Shown: positions 51,023 through 59,173, numbered from the stretch's first letter. The stretch: DNA of 64,000 nt from Paenibacillus sp. YN15 (GCF_003285005.1 NZ_QMFA01000012.1:1-64000); one strand, 5' to 3'. Translations and numbers: made by a program. The notes: generated by a model from the letters alone, not told the origin.

Positions 51023-51730
51023 TTAATGGCCGCCCAGGTAAGCCGCCTTGATTTCCTCGGATTGCGACAGCTCTGCGGCAGTGCCCGACAGCACAATATT
51101 GCCGGTCTCCAGCACGTAGGCCCGGTCAGCAATCTTGAGGGCCTGATTGGCGTTTTGCTCCACGAGCAGGACGGTGGTGCCTTGTTTGTTGATTTCCTCG
51201 ACGGTGCGGAAAATATCCTGCACCAGGAGCGGAGCAAGCCCCATGGAGGGCTCATCCAGAAGCAGCAGCTTGGGGCGGGACATCAGCGCCCGGCCAATGG
51301 CCAGCATCTGCTGCTCGCCGCCGGACAAGGTGCCGGATTGCTGTTTTTTGCGCTCCAGAAGGCGGGGGAAACGCTCGTACACCCCATCCATGTCCTTCTT
51401 GATCTGCTGGGAATCCTTGCGCAGATAAGCGCCCAGCTCCAGGTTCTCCTCAACGGACATATTGGCGAACACGCGCCGTCCCTCGGGACAATGAATCAGA
51501 CCCTGCATGACGATAGAGGTAGCGGACTGCCCGGCGATGGATTTGCCCAGGAACCTGATGTCGCCGGTCTTGGGCTTCAGGAGGCCGGACAGAGTTTTCA
51601 GAAGCGTGGACTTGCCTGCGCCGTTGGCGCCGATCAGCGTCACAATCTCCCCTTCGAGCACCTCCAGGCTTACACCCTGCAGCGCATGGATTGCTCCGTA
51701 ATATACATTGATGTCTTCAACCTTCAGCAT
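51023..51730 (-). CDS. livF: Branched-chain amino acid ABC transporter ATPase
   Basis: 235 residues; Walker A GANGAGKST, signature LSGGEQQ, Walker B LLLDEPSMGL, C-terminal LivF extension. Three bases separate it from livG. Confidence 0.95.
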   Translation of the reverse strand: MLKVEDINVYYGAIHALQGVSLEVLEGEIVTLIGANGAGKSTLLKTLSGLLKPKTGDIRFLGKSIAGQSATSIVMQGLIHCPEGRRVFANMSVEENLELGAYLRKDSQQIKKDMDGVYERFPRLLERKKQQSGTLSGGEQQMLAIGRALMSRPKLLLLDEPSMGLAPLLVQDIFRTVEEINKQGTTVLLVEQNANQALKIADRAYVLETGNIVLSGTAAELSQSEEIKAAYLGGH

Positions 51731-51733
51731 GAA

Positions 51734-52519
51734 TTAAGCCTCCTGTCCCAAGTATGCCTCGATTACCTTCGGATTTGAACGGATCATCTCCGGCGTGCCG
51801 TTGGCAATCAGCATACCCCGGTCCAGTACATAGATGCGGTCGCACACGCCCATAACCAGGGACATGTCATGCTCAATCAGGAGGATGGTCAGATTGAATT
51901 CCTCCCGTATCCAGCGGATCAGATGCATCAATTCTTCCGTTTCATTGGGATTCATCCCGGCGGCCGGCTCATCCAGAAGCAGCAGCTTGGGCCGGGAAGC
52001 CAAGGCGCGGGCAATCTCCAGACGGCGCTGGTTGCCGTAGCTTAAGTTCTTGGCCAGCTCATCCTTCATATGATCCAGCTTGAAAATTTTCAGCAGATTC
52101 AGCGCCTCTGTGGTAATTTCCTGCTCGCCCTTGAAAAATCCGGGCAGTCTCAGAAAGGTGGTCCAGACGCTGTGCTTGGCATGCTGGTGGAAGGCAATCT
52201 TCACATTCTCCTCCACCGTCATATTGCCGAACAGCCGGATGTTCTGGAAGGTGCGGGCAGCGCCTTTCCAGTTGATCTTATAGGGCTTCATGCCCCCAAT
52301 GGACTCCCCCGACAGCAGCACCTGGCCCTCGGAGGGCTCGTATACGCCGGTCAGCAGATTAAAGAGGGTGGTTTTGCCCGCTCCATTGGGGCCGATCAGC
52401 CCGATGAGCTCCCCTTCGTTCAAGTACAGGGATACATCGGTCAGAGCCTTCAGGCCGCCGAAGGTACGGCTGGCTTGTTTGACATTAAGAAGCGCTAGAG
52501 ACGTCGCTGTCATGGACAT
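51734..52519 (-). CDS. livG: Branched-chain amino acid ABC transporter ATPase
   Basis: 261 residues; Walker A GPNGAGKTT, signature LSYGNQRRLEIARAL (LivG variant), Walker B LLLDEPAAGMNP, and the family's C-terminal VIEAYLG. It overlaps the end of livM by 35 bases and starts after GGGAG. Confidence 0.95.
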   Translation of the reverse strand: MSMTATSLALLNVKQASRTFGGLKALTDVSLYLNEGELIGLIGPNGAGKTTLFNLLTGVYEPSEGQVLLSGESIGGMKPYKINWKGAARTFQNIRLFGNMTVEENVKIAFHQHAKHSVWTTFLRLPGFFKGEQEITTEALNLLKIFKLDHMKDELAKNLSYGNQRRLEIARALASRPKLLLLDEPAAGMNPNETEELMHLIRWIREEFNLTILLIEHDMSLVMGVCDRIYVLDRGMLIANGTPEMIRSNPKVIEAYLGQEA

Positions 52520-53471
52520 TCGCTCCCTTCTTCCGGAACCGTTTGGTTATGAATTTATAATTGAATTCCTTATTCCCCATCATGCCGCTTGGGCGGAAGA
52601 TCATCATAATAACCAGGGCCAGGGAATAAATAATCATCCGCAGCTCGGGATAATCCTGCAGCAGGGTGAAGATCATGGTCAGCGCAACAGCTCCCACAAT
52701 AGCCCCTGTGGTGCTGCCCAGGCCGCCCAATACGACCATAACCAGAATTTCAAAGGATTTCAGGAAGTTAAAGCTGGTGGGGTTGATGACATAGAACTTG
52801 TGGGCATAAAGCGCTCCGCCGACTCCGGCGAAGAAGGAACCGATCACAAAGGCGATGACCTTGTAGATGGTGGTATTGATCCCCATGGATTCGGCCGCAA
52901 TCTCATTCTCGCGGATGGCGATGCAGGCACGGCCGTGGGTGGAGCGTACGAAGTTCTGGATCACAATAACCGTAATGACGGTAAAGAGGAATACCCATCC
53001 CCAGGTGGTTTTGGCCGGAATGCCGCTTAAGCCCGAGGCTCCGCCGACATATTCCGTATTCAACAAAGCGATCCGGATAATCTCTCCGAGGCCCAGAGTG
53101 GCAATGGCCAGATAGTCGCCCTTCAAACGAAGGGTAGGCAAACCGATGAGAAATCCGAACAGGGCGGCCACTGTACCCCCGGCTACAATTGCCAGCGGAA
53201 AGGCCCAGTTGAAGTCCAATGTGAGAATGGCTGACGTATAGGCGCCAATGGACATAAATCCGGCATGGCCCAGGGAGAATTGGCCGGTGAAGCCGTTGAT
53301 GAGGTTCAGCGATACGGTAAGGATGATATTGATGCAGATAAGGATCAGCGTAGTCTCCGCCACATCATTCAGGGTTCCGCCGGACACCAGCACCTGGAAG
53401 ACAAAAAAGACGATCAGACAGCCTGCCAGCATGGCGGCAAAGGGTTTTGCGGCTTTCAGCATGGCGGGCAC
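52485..53471 (-). CDS. livM: Branched-chain amino acid ABC transporter permease
   Basis: 328 residues, about nine membrane segments; LivM signatures GFTGQFSLGHAGFMSIGAY and GGLGSTTGAIVGAV. A GTG start at 53471 (GGGAG upstream) directly follows the livH stop; an ATG three codons later is an alternative. The end overlaps livG. Confidence 0.93.
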   Translation of the reverse strand: MPAMLKAAKPFAAMLAGCLIVFFVFQVLVSGGTLNDVAETTLILICINIILTVSLNLINGFTGQFSLGHAGFMSIGAYTSAILTLDFNWAFPLAIVAGGTVAALFGFLIGLPTLRLKGDYLAIATLGLGEIIRIALLNTEYVGGASGLSGIPAKTTWGWVFLFTVITVIVIQNFVRSTHGRACIAIRENEIAAESMGINTTIYKVIAFVIGSFFAGVGGALYAHKFYVINPTSFNFLKSFEILVMVVLGGLGSTTGAIVGAVALTMIFTLLQDYPELRMIIYSLALVIMMIFRPSGMMGNKEFNYKFITKRFRKKGANVHDSDVSSAS

Positions 53472-54371
53472 CTACACTTTCTCCCGGATGTTCTTGCCGA
53501 ACAGACCGGAGGGTTTAAAAATCAGAATAAGAATCAGCACTGCGAAGGCAACGCCGTCCCGCCACATGGAGTAACCCACCGAGGAAACGCCGGTTTCCAC
53601 TGTGCCCAGAAGCAGACCGCCCACCAGAGCGCCGGGAATGCTGCCGATTCCGCCCAAAACGGCGGCGACAAAAGCCTTCAGACCGGGGAGCATCCCCATC
53701 AGCGGATCAACGGAATTGTACGTCATGCCGAATATAACGCCGGCTGCAGCAGCCAGTGCGGAGCCAATGGCAAAGGTGGAGGAGATGGTCCGGTCCACAT
53801 TGATGCCCATCAGGCGGGCGGCCTCCATGTCGAAGGATACGGCGCGCATGGCCTTGCCGGTTTTGGTCCGCTGGACAATGTATTGGAGGACAACCATCAG
53901 CAAAACAGTGAGGAGAAGAATCATAATCTGGTTGGAGTCAATTTGCAGGCCCAGGATATCAAATTGCTTCTTGGCGATAATCTCCGGGAAGCCCTTGGGC
54001 TGCGGCCCGACGATGAAGATGCCGCCGTTCTCCAGCAGGAAGGACACACCCACCGCTGTAATCAGAATGGATATCCGCGAGGCGTTCCGCAGAGGACGGT
54101 AAGCGATGCGTTCGATGACCATGCCGAGAATTGCGCTGAAGAGCATGGAGGACACCAATGCGATCAGGAACACCACAACTGGGGGCAGATTGTATTGATC
54201 CAAGCCTTTGGCAACATAGAGGCCTGCGAAGGCGCCCACCATAAACACGTCGCCGTGTGCAAAATTAATCAGCTTAATAATGCCGTAAACCATCGTATAG
54301 CCCAAGGCGATAAGCGCGTAAATGCTCCCCACCGACAGACCGTTGATGATCTGTTGAATGTAATATTCCAT
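53472..54371 (-). CDS. livH: Branched-chain amino acid ABC transporter permease
   Basis: 299 residues, about eight membrane segments; LivH signatures NGLSVGSIYALIALGYTMVY and LAAAAGVIFG. First gene of livHMGF-livJ, with promoter and leader just upstream. Confidence 0.95.
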   Translation of the reverse strand: MEYYIQQIINGLSVGSIYALIALGYTMVYGIIKLINFAHGDVFMVGAFAGLYVAKGLDQYNLPPVVVFLIALVSSMLFSAILGMVIERIAYRPLRNASRISILITAVGVSFLLENGGIFIVGPQPKGFPEIIAKKQFDILGLQIDSNQIMILLLTVLLMVVLQYIVQRTKTGKAMRAVSFDMEAARLMGINVDRTISSTFAIGSALAAAAGVIFGMTYNSVDPLMGMLPGLKAFVAAVLGGIGSIPGALVGGLLLGTVETGVSSVGYSMWRDGVAFAVLILILIFKPSGLFGKNIREKV

Positions 54372-54406
54372 TAGTACACCTCTTCTGTGTTAGGAATGTG
54401 TTAGTA

Positions 54407-54436
54407 ATTATAACACCACATGTTGTTTGTTGTAAA
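54407..54436 (-). promoter_or_regulatory. Promoter of the liv operon
   Basis: Minus strand: TTTACA (54436-54431), 18 bases, TATAAT (54412-54407), about 35 bases before the livH ATG. The 54437-54642 stretch shows no gene or clear regulator site. Confidence 0.65.
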
Positions 54437-54642
54437 TAACTATCTATTCCCCCTTTTGTTCCGCCAACTAAAAACAAACGTCTCCCATGGGAGGACAAAA
54501 ATGATTTATTGCTTCATAGATTATCATAAAAGCGGGAGCTTGTGATATAAGTTTACACACAAAATGTGTACAGTTTTTTAACAATGGTTATTAGGCTGGT
54601 CAATTCCTGAAAGGGGCTTTCCGCCCAACTTCTGTGCAATAT

Positions 54643-54670
54643 AAAAAGGCGGCCGGATTGGTCCGCCGCC
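54643..54670 (-). terminator. Terminator after the YdjO-like gene
   Basis: Minus strand GGCGG-CGG and CCG-G-CCGCC stem with one bulge, followed by TTTTT; about 20 bases past the stop codon. Confidence 0.75.
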
Positions 54671-54691
54671 TGCGTTCTTGCTCTTTTCTTC

Positions 54692-54901
54692 CTATCTGTC
54701 CTTCATCTCCGGATTGTTGTTGTGAATCGGAGGAAGCTGTCTTGTTCCGATGGACATGGGCGATTGGCACTTCCAACAAGTTGGAGTCGATTCAAATGAA
54801 AAGTTGTTTCTCATCCAGCACGTGCATTCTTCATTCGTACATACCCAGACAGCCGTTGCCTCACAAGGAATTTCTTCCCGCCATTTATTCCGTGAATACA
54901 T
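54692..54901 (-). CDS. Cold-inducible YdjO-family protein
   Basis: 69 residues. Two CxxC-type pairs (VCTNEECTCW and CWKCQSPM) as in the YdjO family of small cold-induced putative zinc proteins. AGGAGG lies 7 bases before ATG 54901; longer frames start without one. It follows the cold-shock gene on the same strand, consistent with a shared cold response. Confidence 0.85.
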   Translation of the reverse strand: MYSRNKWREEIPCEATAVWVCTNEECTCWMRNNFSFESTPTCWKCQSPMSIGTRQLPPIHNNNPEMKDR

Positions 54902-55011
54902 GAATATCCCTCCTGGCATATGGATAATCTCTTTCGGACTAAATCGAGGATAAGTGGACAGGGGACCGCCGCCGCTTGGAGCAGCGCAATGTTGCACATG
55001 TTGCCAAAAAA

Positions 55012-55050
55012 TAAAAAGCCGCCCTCAACCATAAAGGCCAAGGGCAGCTT
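55012..55050 (-). terminator. Terminator after the cold-shock gene
   Basis: Minus strand: AAGCTGCCCT pairs with AGGGCGGCTT around a ~15-base loop, then TTTT. Some read-through to the YdjO gene is possible. Confidence 0.8.
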
Positions 55051-55062
55051 GGTTATCCGAGA

Positions 55063-55263
55063 TTACAGCTTAACAACGTTCTCGGCTTGCGGGCCGCGGT
55101 TGCCTTGAACTACGTTGAACTCAACGCGTTGGCCTTCGTCCAAAGTCTTGAAGCCGTCGCCAACGATAGCGCTGAAGTGTACGAATACGTCGTTGCCGCC
55201 TTCAACTTCGATGAAACCGAAGCCCTTTTCTGCGTTGAACCATTTAACTGTACCTGTTTGCAT
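55063..55263 (-). CDS. CspA-family cold-shock protein
   Basis: 66 residues: RNP1 [11 protein letters not shown]2 VFVHFSAI, C-terminal [11 protein letters not shown]. Single-stranded nucleic-acid chaperone. GGAGG 7 bases before ATG 55263; the nine codons upstream are leader. The long leader points to temperature-dependent translation. Confidence 0.96.
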   Translation of the reverse strand: MQTGTVKWFNAEKGFGFIEVEGGNDVFVHFSAIVGDGFKTLDEGQRVEFNVVQGNRGPQAENVVKL

Positions 55264-55431
55264 GGTATTACCTCCAAAAAGTTTGTTCAATATGGCCTTC
55301 TTTATTCCTAAAAATAAAAAATCCGCATAATTCGGAAAGGTTATGATGAGTATAGATAACCTTTGCCATTATGTGAATTCAGGTTTCCATATCGTTGAAA
55401 CCATCATACCACATTGCGGACAGCATTACAA
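55264..55431 (-). promoter_or_regulatory. Promoter and ~130-nt structured leader of the cold-shock gene
   Basis: Minus strand: TTGTAA (55431-55426), 17 bases, TATGAT (55408-55403). The leader contains a 9-bp hairpin, AAAGGTTAT/ATAACCTTT (55364-55336), and a weaker TCCG/CGGA stem followed by TTTTTT. Long structured leaders are usual for csp mRNAs that switch with temperature. Confidence 0.65.
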
Positions 55432-55460
55432 ATTTTTGGGGAACATTTTTTTGTTTAAAG

Positions 55461-55495
55461 AAAAACCCCCCGGAGGACAGCATCTTCCGGAGGGT
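55461..55495 (-). terminator. Terminator after the CDGSH-like gene
   Basis: Minus strand ACCCTCCGGA pairs with TCCGGGGGGT (one U-G pair) and is followed by TTTTT; it is about 40 bases past the stop codon of the 25-residue frame. Confidence 0.85.
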
Positions 55496-55534
55496 CGCCT
55501 CTGCTTATATCGGATAGGTCTGGATAGCCTGGGC

Positions 55535-55612
55535 TTACTTTTCCTTCTTGGCGTGGGAGCCGTCACAGTTCCCGGAGCTGTTTTTGGTGTTGCCGCATGC
55601 GCATTTTCCCAT
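55535..55612 (-). CDS. 25-residue CDGSH-like iron-sulfur mini-protein
   Basis: A 26-codon frame starting MGKCACGNTK and ending GNCDGSHAKKEK. C-x-C, then C-D-G-S-H, matches the 2Fe-2S ligand set (three Cys, one His) of CDGSH proteins, with one extra residue between the two halves. GGAGG is 8 bases before the ATG, a promoter and a Fur-box-like site lie upstream and a strong terminator follows, so it is a complete transcription unit. Whether 25 residues hold a cluster alone is unknown; it may dimerise or act as a cysteine donor. Confidence 0.75.
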   Translation of the reverse strand: MGKCACGNTKNSSGNCDGSHAKKEK

Positions 55613-55653
55613 TGGGAGCACCTCCATATATAATTTGTAATAATTATTTTATA

Positions 55654-55682
55654 ATAATAACACCACCACTTACTTTTGTAAA
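55654..55682 (-). promoter_or_regulatory. Promoter of the CDGSH-like gene
   Basis: Minus strand: TTTACA (55682-55677), 17 bases, TATTAT (55659-55654), about 40 bases before the start codon. Confidence 0.6.
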
Positions 55683-55697
55683 GTTATAAAATTAATG

Positions 55698-55712
55698 TAA
55701 GAATGATTCTCA
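55698..55712 (-). promoter_or_regulatory. Fur-box-like dyad upstream of the CDGSH-like gene
   Basis: Minus strand TGAGAATCATTCTTA, a 7-1-7 dyad matching the Fur-box pattern TGATAATnATTATCA at 11 of 14 positions. It lies 15 bases upstream of the -35, so Fur or PerR could bind there; repression from that position is less usual. Confidence 0.6.
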
Positions 55713-55719
55713 ATCGCAA

Positions 55720-56346
55720 TTGCAAATTAATGGTGGCTACTCAGCTGTCTGTTTGGAATAATTGTGTTTTAAAAGGACTTGGAGCCCTTATTGTCTCCGC
55801 AGGCACATTCTGTCCCAATTCCAATTGCTATTAGCTGCTTTTAGTGACAACATCTCTGATGTATGGCAGATGGTGGTGGGATGCTGGGAATGTAGAACAA
55901 TATGGAAGTATATGGAATGCCCATAATGTAAAAGTGCATTTATTTCATGAGTCAACTGCTGGAACGGAGGGGCATCATGCAAAAGTACATCTATTTCACC
56001 TGGATTTTAGCTTTTTGGCGGTTTTAAATGAAAATAACTGCACTTTTGCATGATCGGAGCGAGAAAGTGGGCTCGCAGCCCAAAATAGATGCACTTTTGC
56101 ATTATAGCATTTCCAGGAGCTGGATCTGCGGCAGGATGGCGCAAAAAAACTGCCTTCGGTTAGAGCAGGAAGCGCCATCTGGACCGTACCTCCGTTATTC
56201 ATCAAATTAGCGCTCTTACGGACATTTTACGGACATACAGTGCGCTGTTTACACTGGGAAACCTCCAAATCCGCTGTTTTTCAAGCGGCGCTCGAGACAG
56301 TTAGGGTATTACGGACAATAGCTGGGTAGTTGCAAATTAATGTGGC
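55720..56346. repeat. Short direct repeats flanking a 600-bp region
   Basis: TTGCAAATTAATG plus TGGC occurs at 55720-55738 (with one extra G) and at 56330-56346, in the same orientation, around repeat array 9. They could be target-site-like remnants or chance. No gene is seen between them. Confidence 0.5.
55923..56107. repeat. Four-unit phased repeat array 9
   Basis: Units start at 55926 and 55977 (forward, ATG[TC]AAAAGT[GA]CAT type) and end at 56051 and 56102 (inverted); steps 51, 53, 51 bp. In one orientation they share ATGCAAAAGTGCATCTATTT with few changes and a TGCA...TGCA dyad core. The sequence is unlike the TAACG-type units, yet the layout is the same. It lies between the divergent CDGSH-like and parvulin genes. 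Confidence 0.9.
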
Positions 56347-56452
56347 GTTAAGCTTGTCTTCAGGCCCCGTTCAGCTTGCCCGGGCATAATAAACTGTGCG
56401 GGTGAGTTTTCCGCCTGACGGCCATTTCAATTAGAGAAGGGATGTTACGCAT

Positions 56453-57349
56453 TTGAAAAACACATCATTGGGAATTAGCCGCATCTGGATGGTTTCCTCC
56501 TTTGTTCTGCTTGCTGCGCTTATTATTTATATCATTATTTATCCCCCCGGAAAATCGGAGGACGCCACGGTAGCCAAGGTGAACGGTACCCCCATCCTGA
56601 AATCCCAGCTGTACAGCGCAATGGTCAAGGCCGGCGGTCCGCAGACTCTGGAAACCATGATCAGCGAGGAGCTGGTCAAGCAGGAAAGCGACAAAGCCAA
56701 CATCCAGGTTACGGATGCCGATCTGGACAAGGAAGTGGAGCAAATCAAGAAATCCTTCTCGTCGGACGAGGAATTCACCCAAGCTCTTGCTACCTATAAT
56801 ATGACCTTGGAATCGCTGAAGGAGGACATGTATATTCAGGTGCAGCTGCGCAAGCTGCTGGAGCCTCAGGTTAAGGTCACCGATGAGGAGATCAAAACCT
56901 ACTACGACACTAATCTGGAGTCCATGAAAACTCCCGAGGAGGTCCGCGCCTCGCATATTCTGGTAGCCACTAAAGAAGAAGCCGAAGCCGTATTGGCCAG
57001 CCTGCAGGGCGGCGCCGACTTCGCCACTCTGGCCAAGGAAAAATCCACGGATACCGGCTCAAAGGAAGCAGGCGGGGATTTGGACTTTTTCGCCAAGGGC
57101 ATCATGGAGGAGCCGTTTGAAACCGCCGCCTTTGCCCTCAAGACCGGGGAGCTGAGCAGTGTTGTGGAAACCAGCCACGGGTTTCATGTGATTAAAGCAA
57201 CAGACCATAAGGATGCAACAACCCCCACTTTGGAGGAGAAAACGGAGGAAATCCGCCAAGCCCTTTCGGAGGAGCAAATTTCCACCCTGTCCCAAAGCTG
57301 GCTTCAGGAGAAGCGCGCCGCGGCCAGTGTGGAAAGCTTCCTGGAATAG
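56453..57349 (+). CDS. Membrane-anchored parvulin-type peptidyl-prolyl isomerase
   Basis: 298 residues. One membrane anchor about 12-32 (WMVSSFVLLAALIIYIIIY) rather than a lipobox, a SurA/PrsA-like N-domain about 45-160, and a rotamase domain about 165-260 (EVRASHILVATKEEAEAV; DLDFFAKGIMEEPFETAAF; GFHVIKA). Folds secreted proteins outside the membrane. The TTG start follows AGAAGGG about 11 bases upstream; no ATG fits. Array 9 is in the upstream gap. Confidence 0.9.
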   Translation: MKNTSLGISRIWMVSSFVLLAALIIYIIIYPPGKSEDATVAKVNGTPILKSQLYSAMVKAGGPQTLETMISEELVKQESDKANIQVTDADLDKEVEQIKKSFSSDEEFTQALATYNMTLESLKEDMYIQVQLRKLLEPQVKVTDEEIKTYYDTNLESMKTPEEVRASHILVATKEEAEAVLASLQGGADFATLAKEKSTDTGSKEAGGDLDFFAKGIMEEPFETAAFALKTGELSSVVETSHGFHVIKATDHKDATTPTLEEKTEEIRQALSEEQISTLSQSWLQEKRAAASVESFLE

Positions 57350-57409
57350 CATGTTTTCCAACCTGTTTACACTGAATGGCTCGGTTTATTATCATTTTCT
57401 TCTAAGGTT

Positions 57410-57418
57410 TGCTATAAT
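57410..57418 (+). promoter_or_regulatory. Extended -10 promoter of the small FAD gene
   Basis: TGCTATAAT gives a TGn extended -10 at 57410-57418, about 50 bases before the ATG; the -35 is poor, as is usual for this promoter class. Confidence 0.6.
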
Positions 57419-57466
57419 ATAGAAGAATCGATTGTAAACCTGACTGGGGAAAGGACGGAGCCATTC

Positions 57467-58030
57467 ATGTATGATGTAGCGATTATCGGAGCAGGACCCA
57501 CCGGCGCAAGCGCCGCGCTGTTCGCCGCCAAGGCGGGCAAAAAAACATTGGTTATCGACGCCAACCAAAGCATCACTAAACGGGCATGGATCGAAAATCA
57601 TTACGGCGTAAATGAAATTACCGGTCCGGATCTGGTGGAGAACGGCAAGAAGCAGGCCGCCAAATTCGGTGCAGAGATCGTTGCCGCCAAGGCTGTCAAG
57701 ATTGCCGCAGCCGGCGAGGGGCTGACGATTGAGACGGATTCGGAAAGCTATCAGGCGGCCAAGGTTATTCTCGCCACCGGGCTGGCCACGGATCTGGCGG
57801 AGGCCTCCGGCATCGCCACCAAACCGGGCACTGAGCCGCGGGTAAAAACCGTTGTGGCCACGGATGCAGCCGGCCAAACCAATGTGCCGGGCGTATACGC
57901 GGCAGGCGCCGCAGCCGGCACCAGCCTGCACACCATTATTACCGCAGGCGACGGCGCCCGCGTGGCGGTTGAGGTGCTGAGCGCGCTGAACGGCGAGCGT
58001 TATGTGGACCATGATGTGCTGAAGGCATAA
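57467..58030 (+). CDS. Single-domain thioredoxin-reductase-like FAD protein
   Basis: 187 residues. It opens with the FAD motif AIIGAGPTGASAALFAA and ends with the second FAD motif (VPGVYAAGAAAG; DGARVAVEVL), but the central NAD(P)H and CxxC domain of thioredoxin reductase (about 120 residues) is missing between them. The remaining halves join smoothly with no frame break, so this is a stable small form rather than a broken gene. It has its own promoter and terminator. A flavin-binding or partner-reduced enzyme is possible; substrate unknown. Confidence 0.85.
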   Translation: MYDVAIIGAGPTGASAALFAAKAGKKTLVIDANQSITKRAWIENHYGVNEITGPDLVENGKKQAAKFGAEIVAAKAVKIAAAGEGLTIETDSESYQAAKVILATGLATDLAEASGIATKPGTEPRVKTVVATDAAGQTNVPGVYAAGAAAGTSLHTIITAGDGARVAVEVLSALNGERYVDHDVLKA

Positions 58031-58054
58031 TGCACTATTGAAGCGGAATCATAT

Positions 58055-58096
58055 AGAGGCTGTCCCAAAAGCAATTTTGGGCGCAGCCTCTTTTTG
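58055..58096 (+). terminator. Intrinsic terminator after the small FAD gene
   Basis: AGAGGCTG-TCCCAAAA pairs with TTTTGGG-CGCAGCCTCT around GCAA, followed by TTTTT. Confidence 0.92.
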
Positions 58097-58153
58097 TACG
58101 AAAATGCAGTGCTGTGTGCCCCAAAAGTACCCGGATTCCGCTTCAAAGCCTCG

Positions 58154-59050
58154 TCAATTCTGGGGGATTGTTTGGAGCTGCCGCCCTTCGGCCCCCAAGC
58201 TTCCGCGGTACTCGCCGGGGGTTGTTCCCTTGTATTTCAGGAAAGCCTTGTGCAGGGTTTGGCTGGAGCCGTAGCCTGCCTCATAAGCGATGGCGCAGAT
58301 GGTCATATCCGTGGATGCCAGAAGGGCACATGCCTGGCGCAACCGGATTTCATGGAGCAGCTGAAGGAAGCTTTTGCCGGTATGCCGCCTGAGCTCTTCG
58401 CTGAGATAAGTGCGGTTCATATGAAATGTATTTGCCAGGCCCGACAGGCTGAGCTGCTCCTGGTAGCGGTTGTGCATATAGCTCACCACTTTCCATACCT
58501 TCTCCGGCATTCCGGGGCGTTCCTGCTCCGGCTGACCCTCTGCTCCACCGTTCTGAAGACGGTCCACCCGGATCAGCAGCTCCGTCAGTCTGGTCTTTAG
58601 CATGGCTGATCTTAAGCTGCGCCGCTGGTCGTATTCCTCCCGCAGTTCCTCAAACAAGGCGGCCAGTTTGCCGGTTTCCGCTTCGGACAGCTGCAGGAAC
58701 ATGCGGCGGGCCGATCCTTCCAGAAGCCTCTCCTTCAGCCGCTCCAGCTCCTCGCCCACCGACCGCAGCATCTCCACGCCAAACATGCAGTTGTACAGAC
58801 GCAACGGCTGGCCCGGATTGGCTCTGAGCTCATGCACATGGAACGGAAGCACCAGCGACAGCGTCCCCGGCATCATGGGATGCGCCGCTCCATTCACAAC
58901 CTCCTCCCCATAGCCACCGATCACCAGGGAAATCTCCAGAAAATCATGGCGGTGGGCCGGAAAAAGGCGTTCCACCTTATGAATGGCCACTGCCACGGGC
59001 AGCGGCGAGGACAAACGGGGGTCGGTTAACTGAATGGGGTAGGTAGTCAT
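58154..59050 (-). CDS. AraC-family regulator with cupin sensor domain
   Basis: 298 residues. N-terminal cupin-like domain about 10-110 (FPAHRHDFLEISLVI; PMMPGTLSLVLPFHVHEL) and C-terminal AraC helix-turn-helix pair about 195-290 (LSLSGLANTFHMNRTYLSEE; ICAIAYEAGYGSSQTLHKAF). It is transcribed away from the beta-mannosidase gene across a 124-base gap, so it probably senses a sugar and controls that gene. Confidence 0.92.
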   Translation of the reverse strand: MTTYPIQLTDPRLSSPLPVAVAIHKVERLFPAHRHDFLEISLVIGGYGEEVVNGAAHPMMPGTLSLVLPFHVHELRANPGQPLRLYNCMFGVEMLRSVGEELERLKERLLEGSARRMFLQLSEAETGKLAALFEELREEYDQRRSLRSAMLKTRLTELLIRVDRLQNGGAEGQPEQERPGMPEKVWKVVSYMHNRYQEQLSLSGLANTFHMNRTYLSEELRRHTGKSFLQLLHEIRLRQACALLASTDMTICAIAYEAGYGSSQTLHKAFLKYKGTTPGEYRGSLGAEGRQLQTIPQN

Positions 59051-59173
59051 AGTCGCCTCCCGACAATCGGAGATAGAGTCCCGACAAATGGTTATACATC
59101 ATCGTCAGCGTCATTTTACCATAAATGCAGGGCTTGTGAGAAAAAGAGTCTATTGTGGTAAAGAAGGAGCGAC

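Noticed and set aside
1359-56107. CRISPR arrays
   Set aside because: Units are inverted in the second half, only four per site, differ between sites, and no cas genes are present.
56190-56325. A tenth four-unit array
   Set aside because: TTACGGACA-type motifs recur here (TTAG...TTACGGACA at about 56208 and 56302) but in the same orientation, with no clear 50-bp inverted partners.
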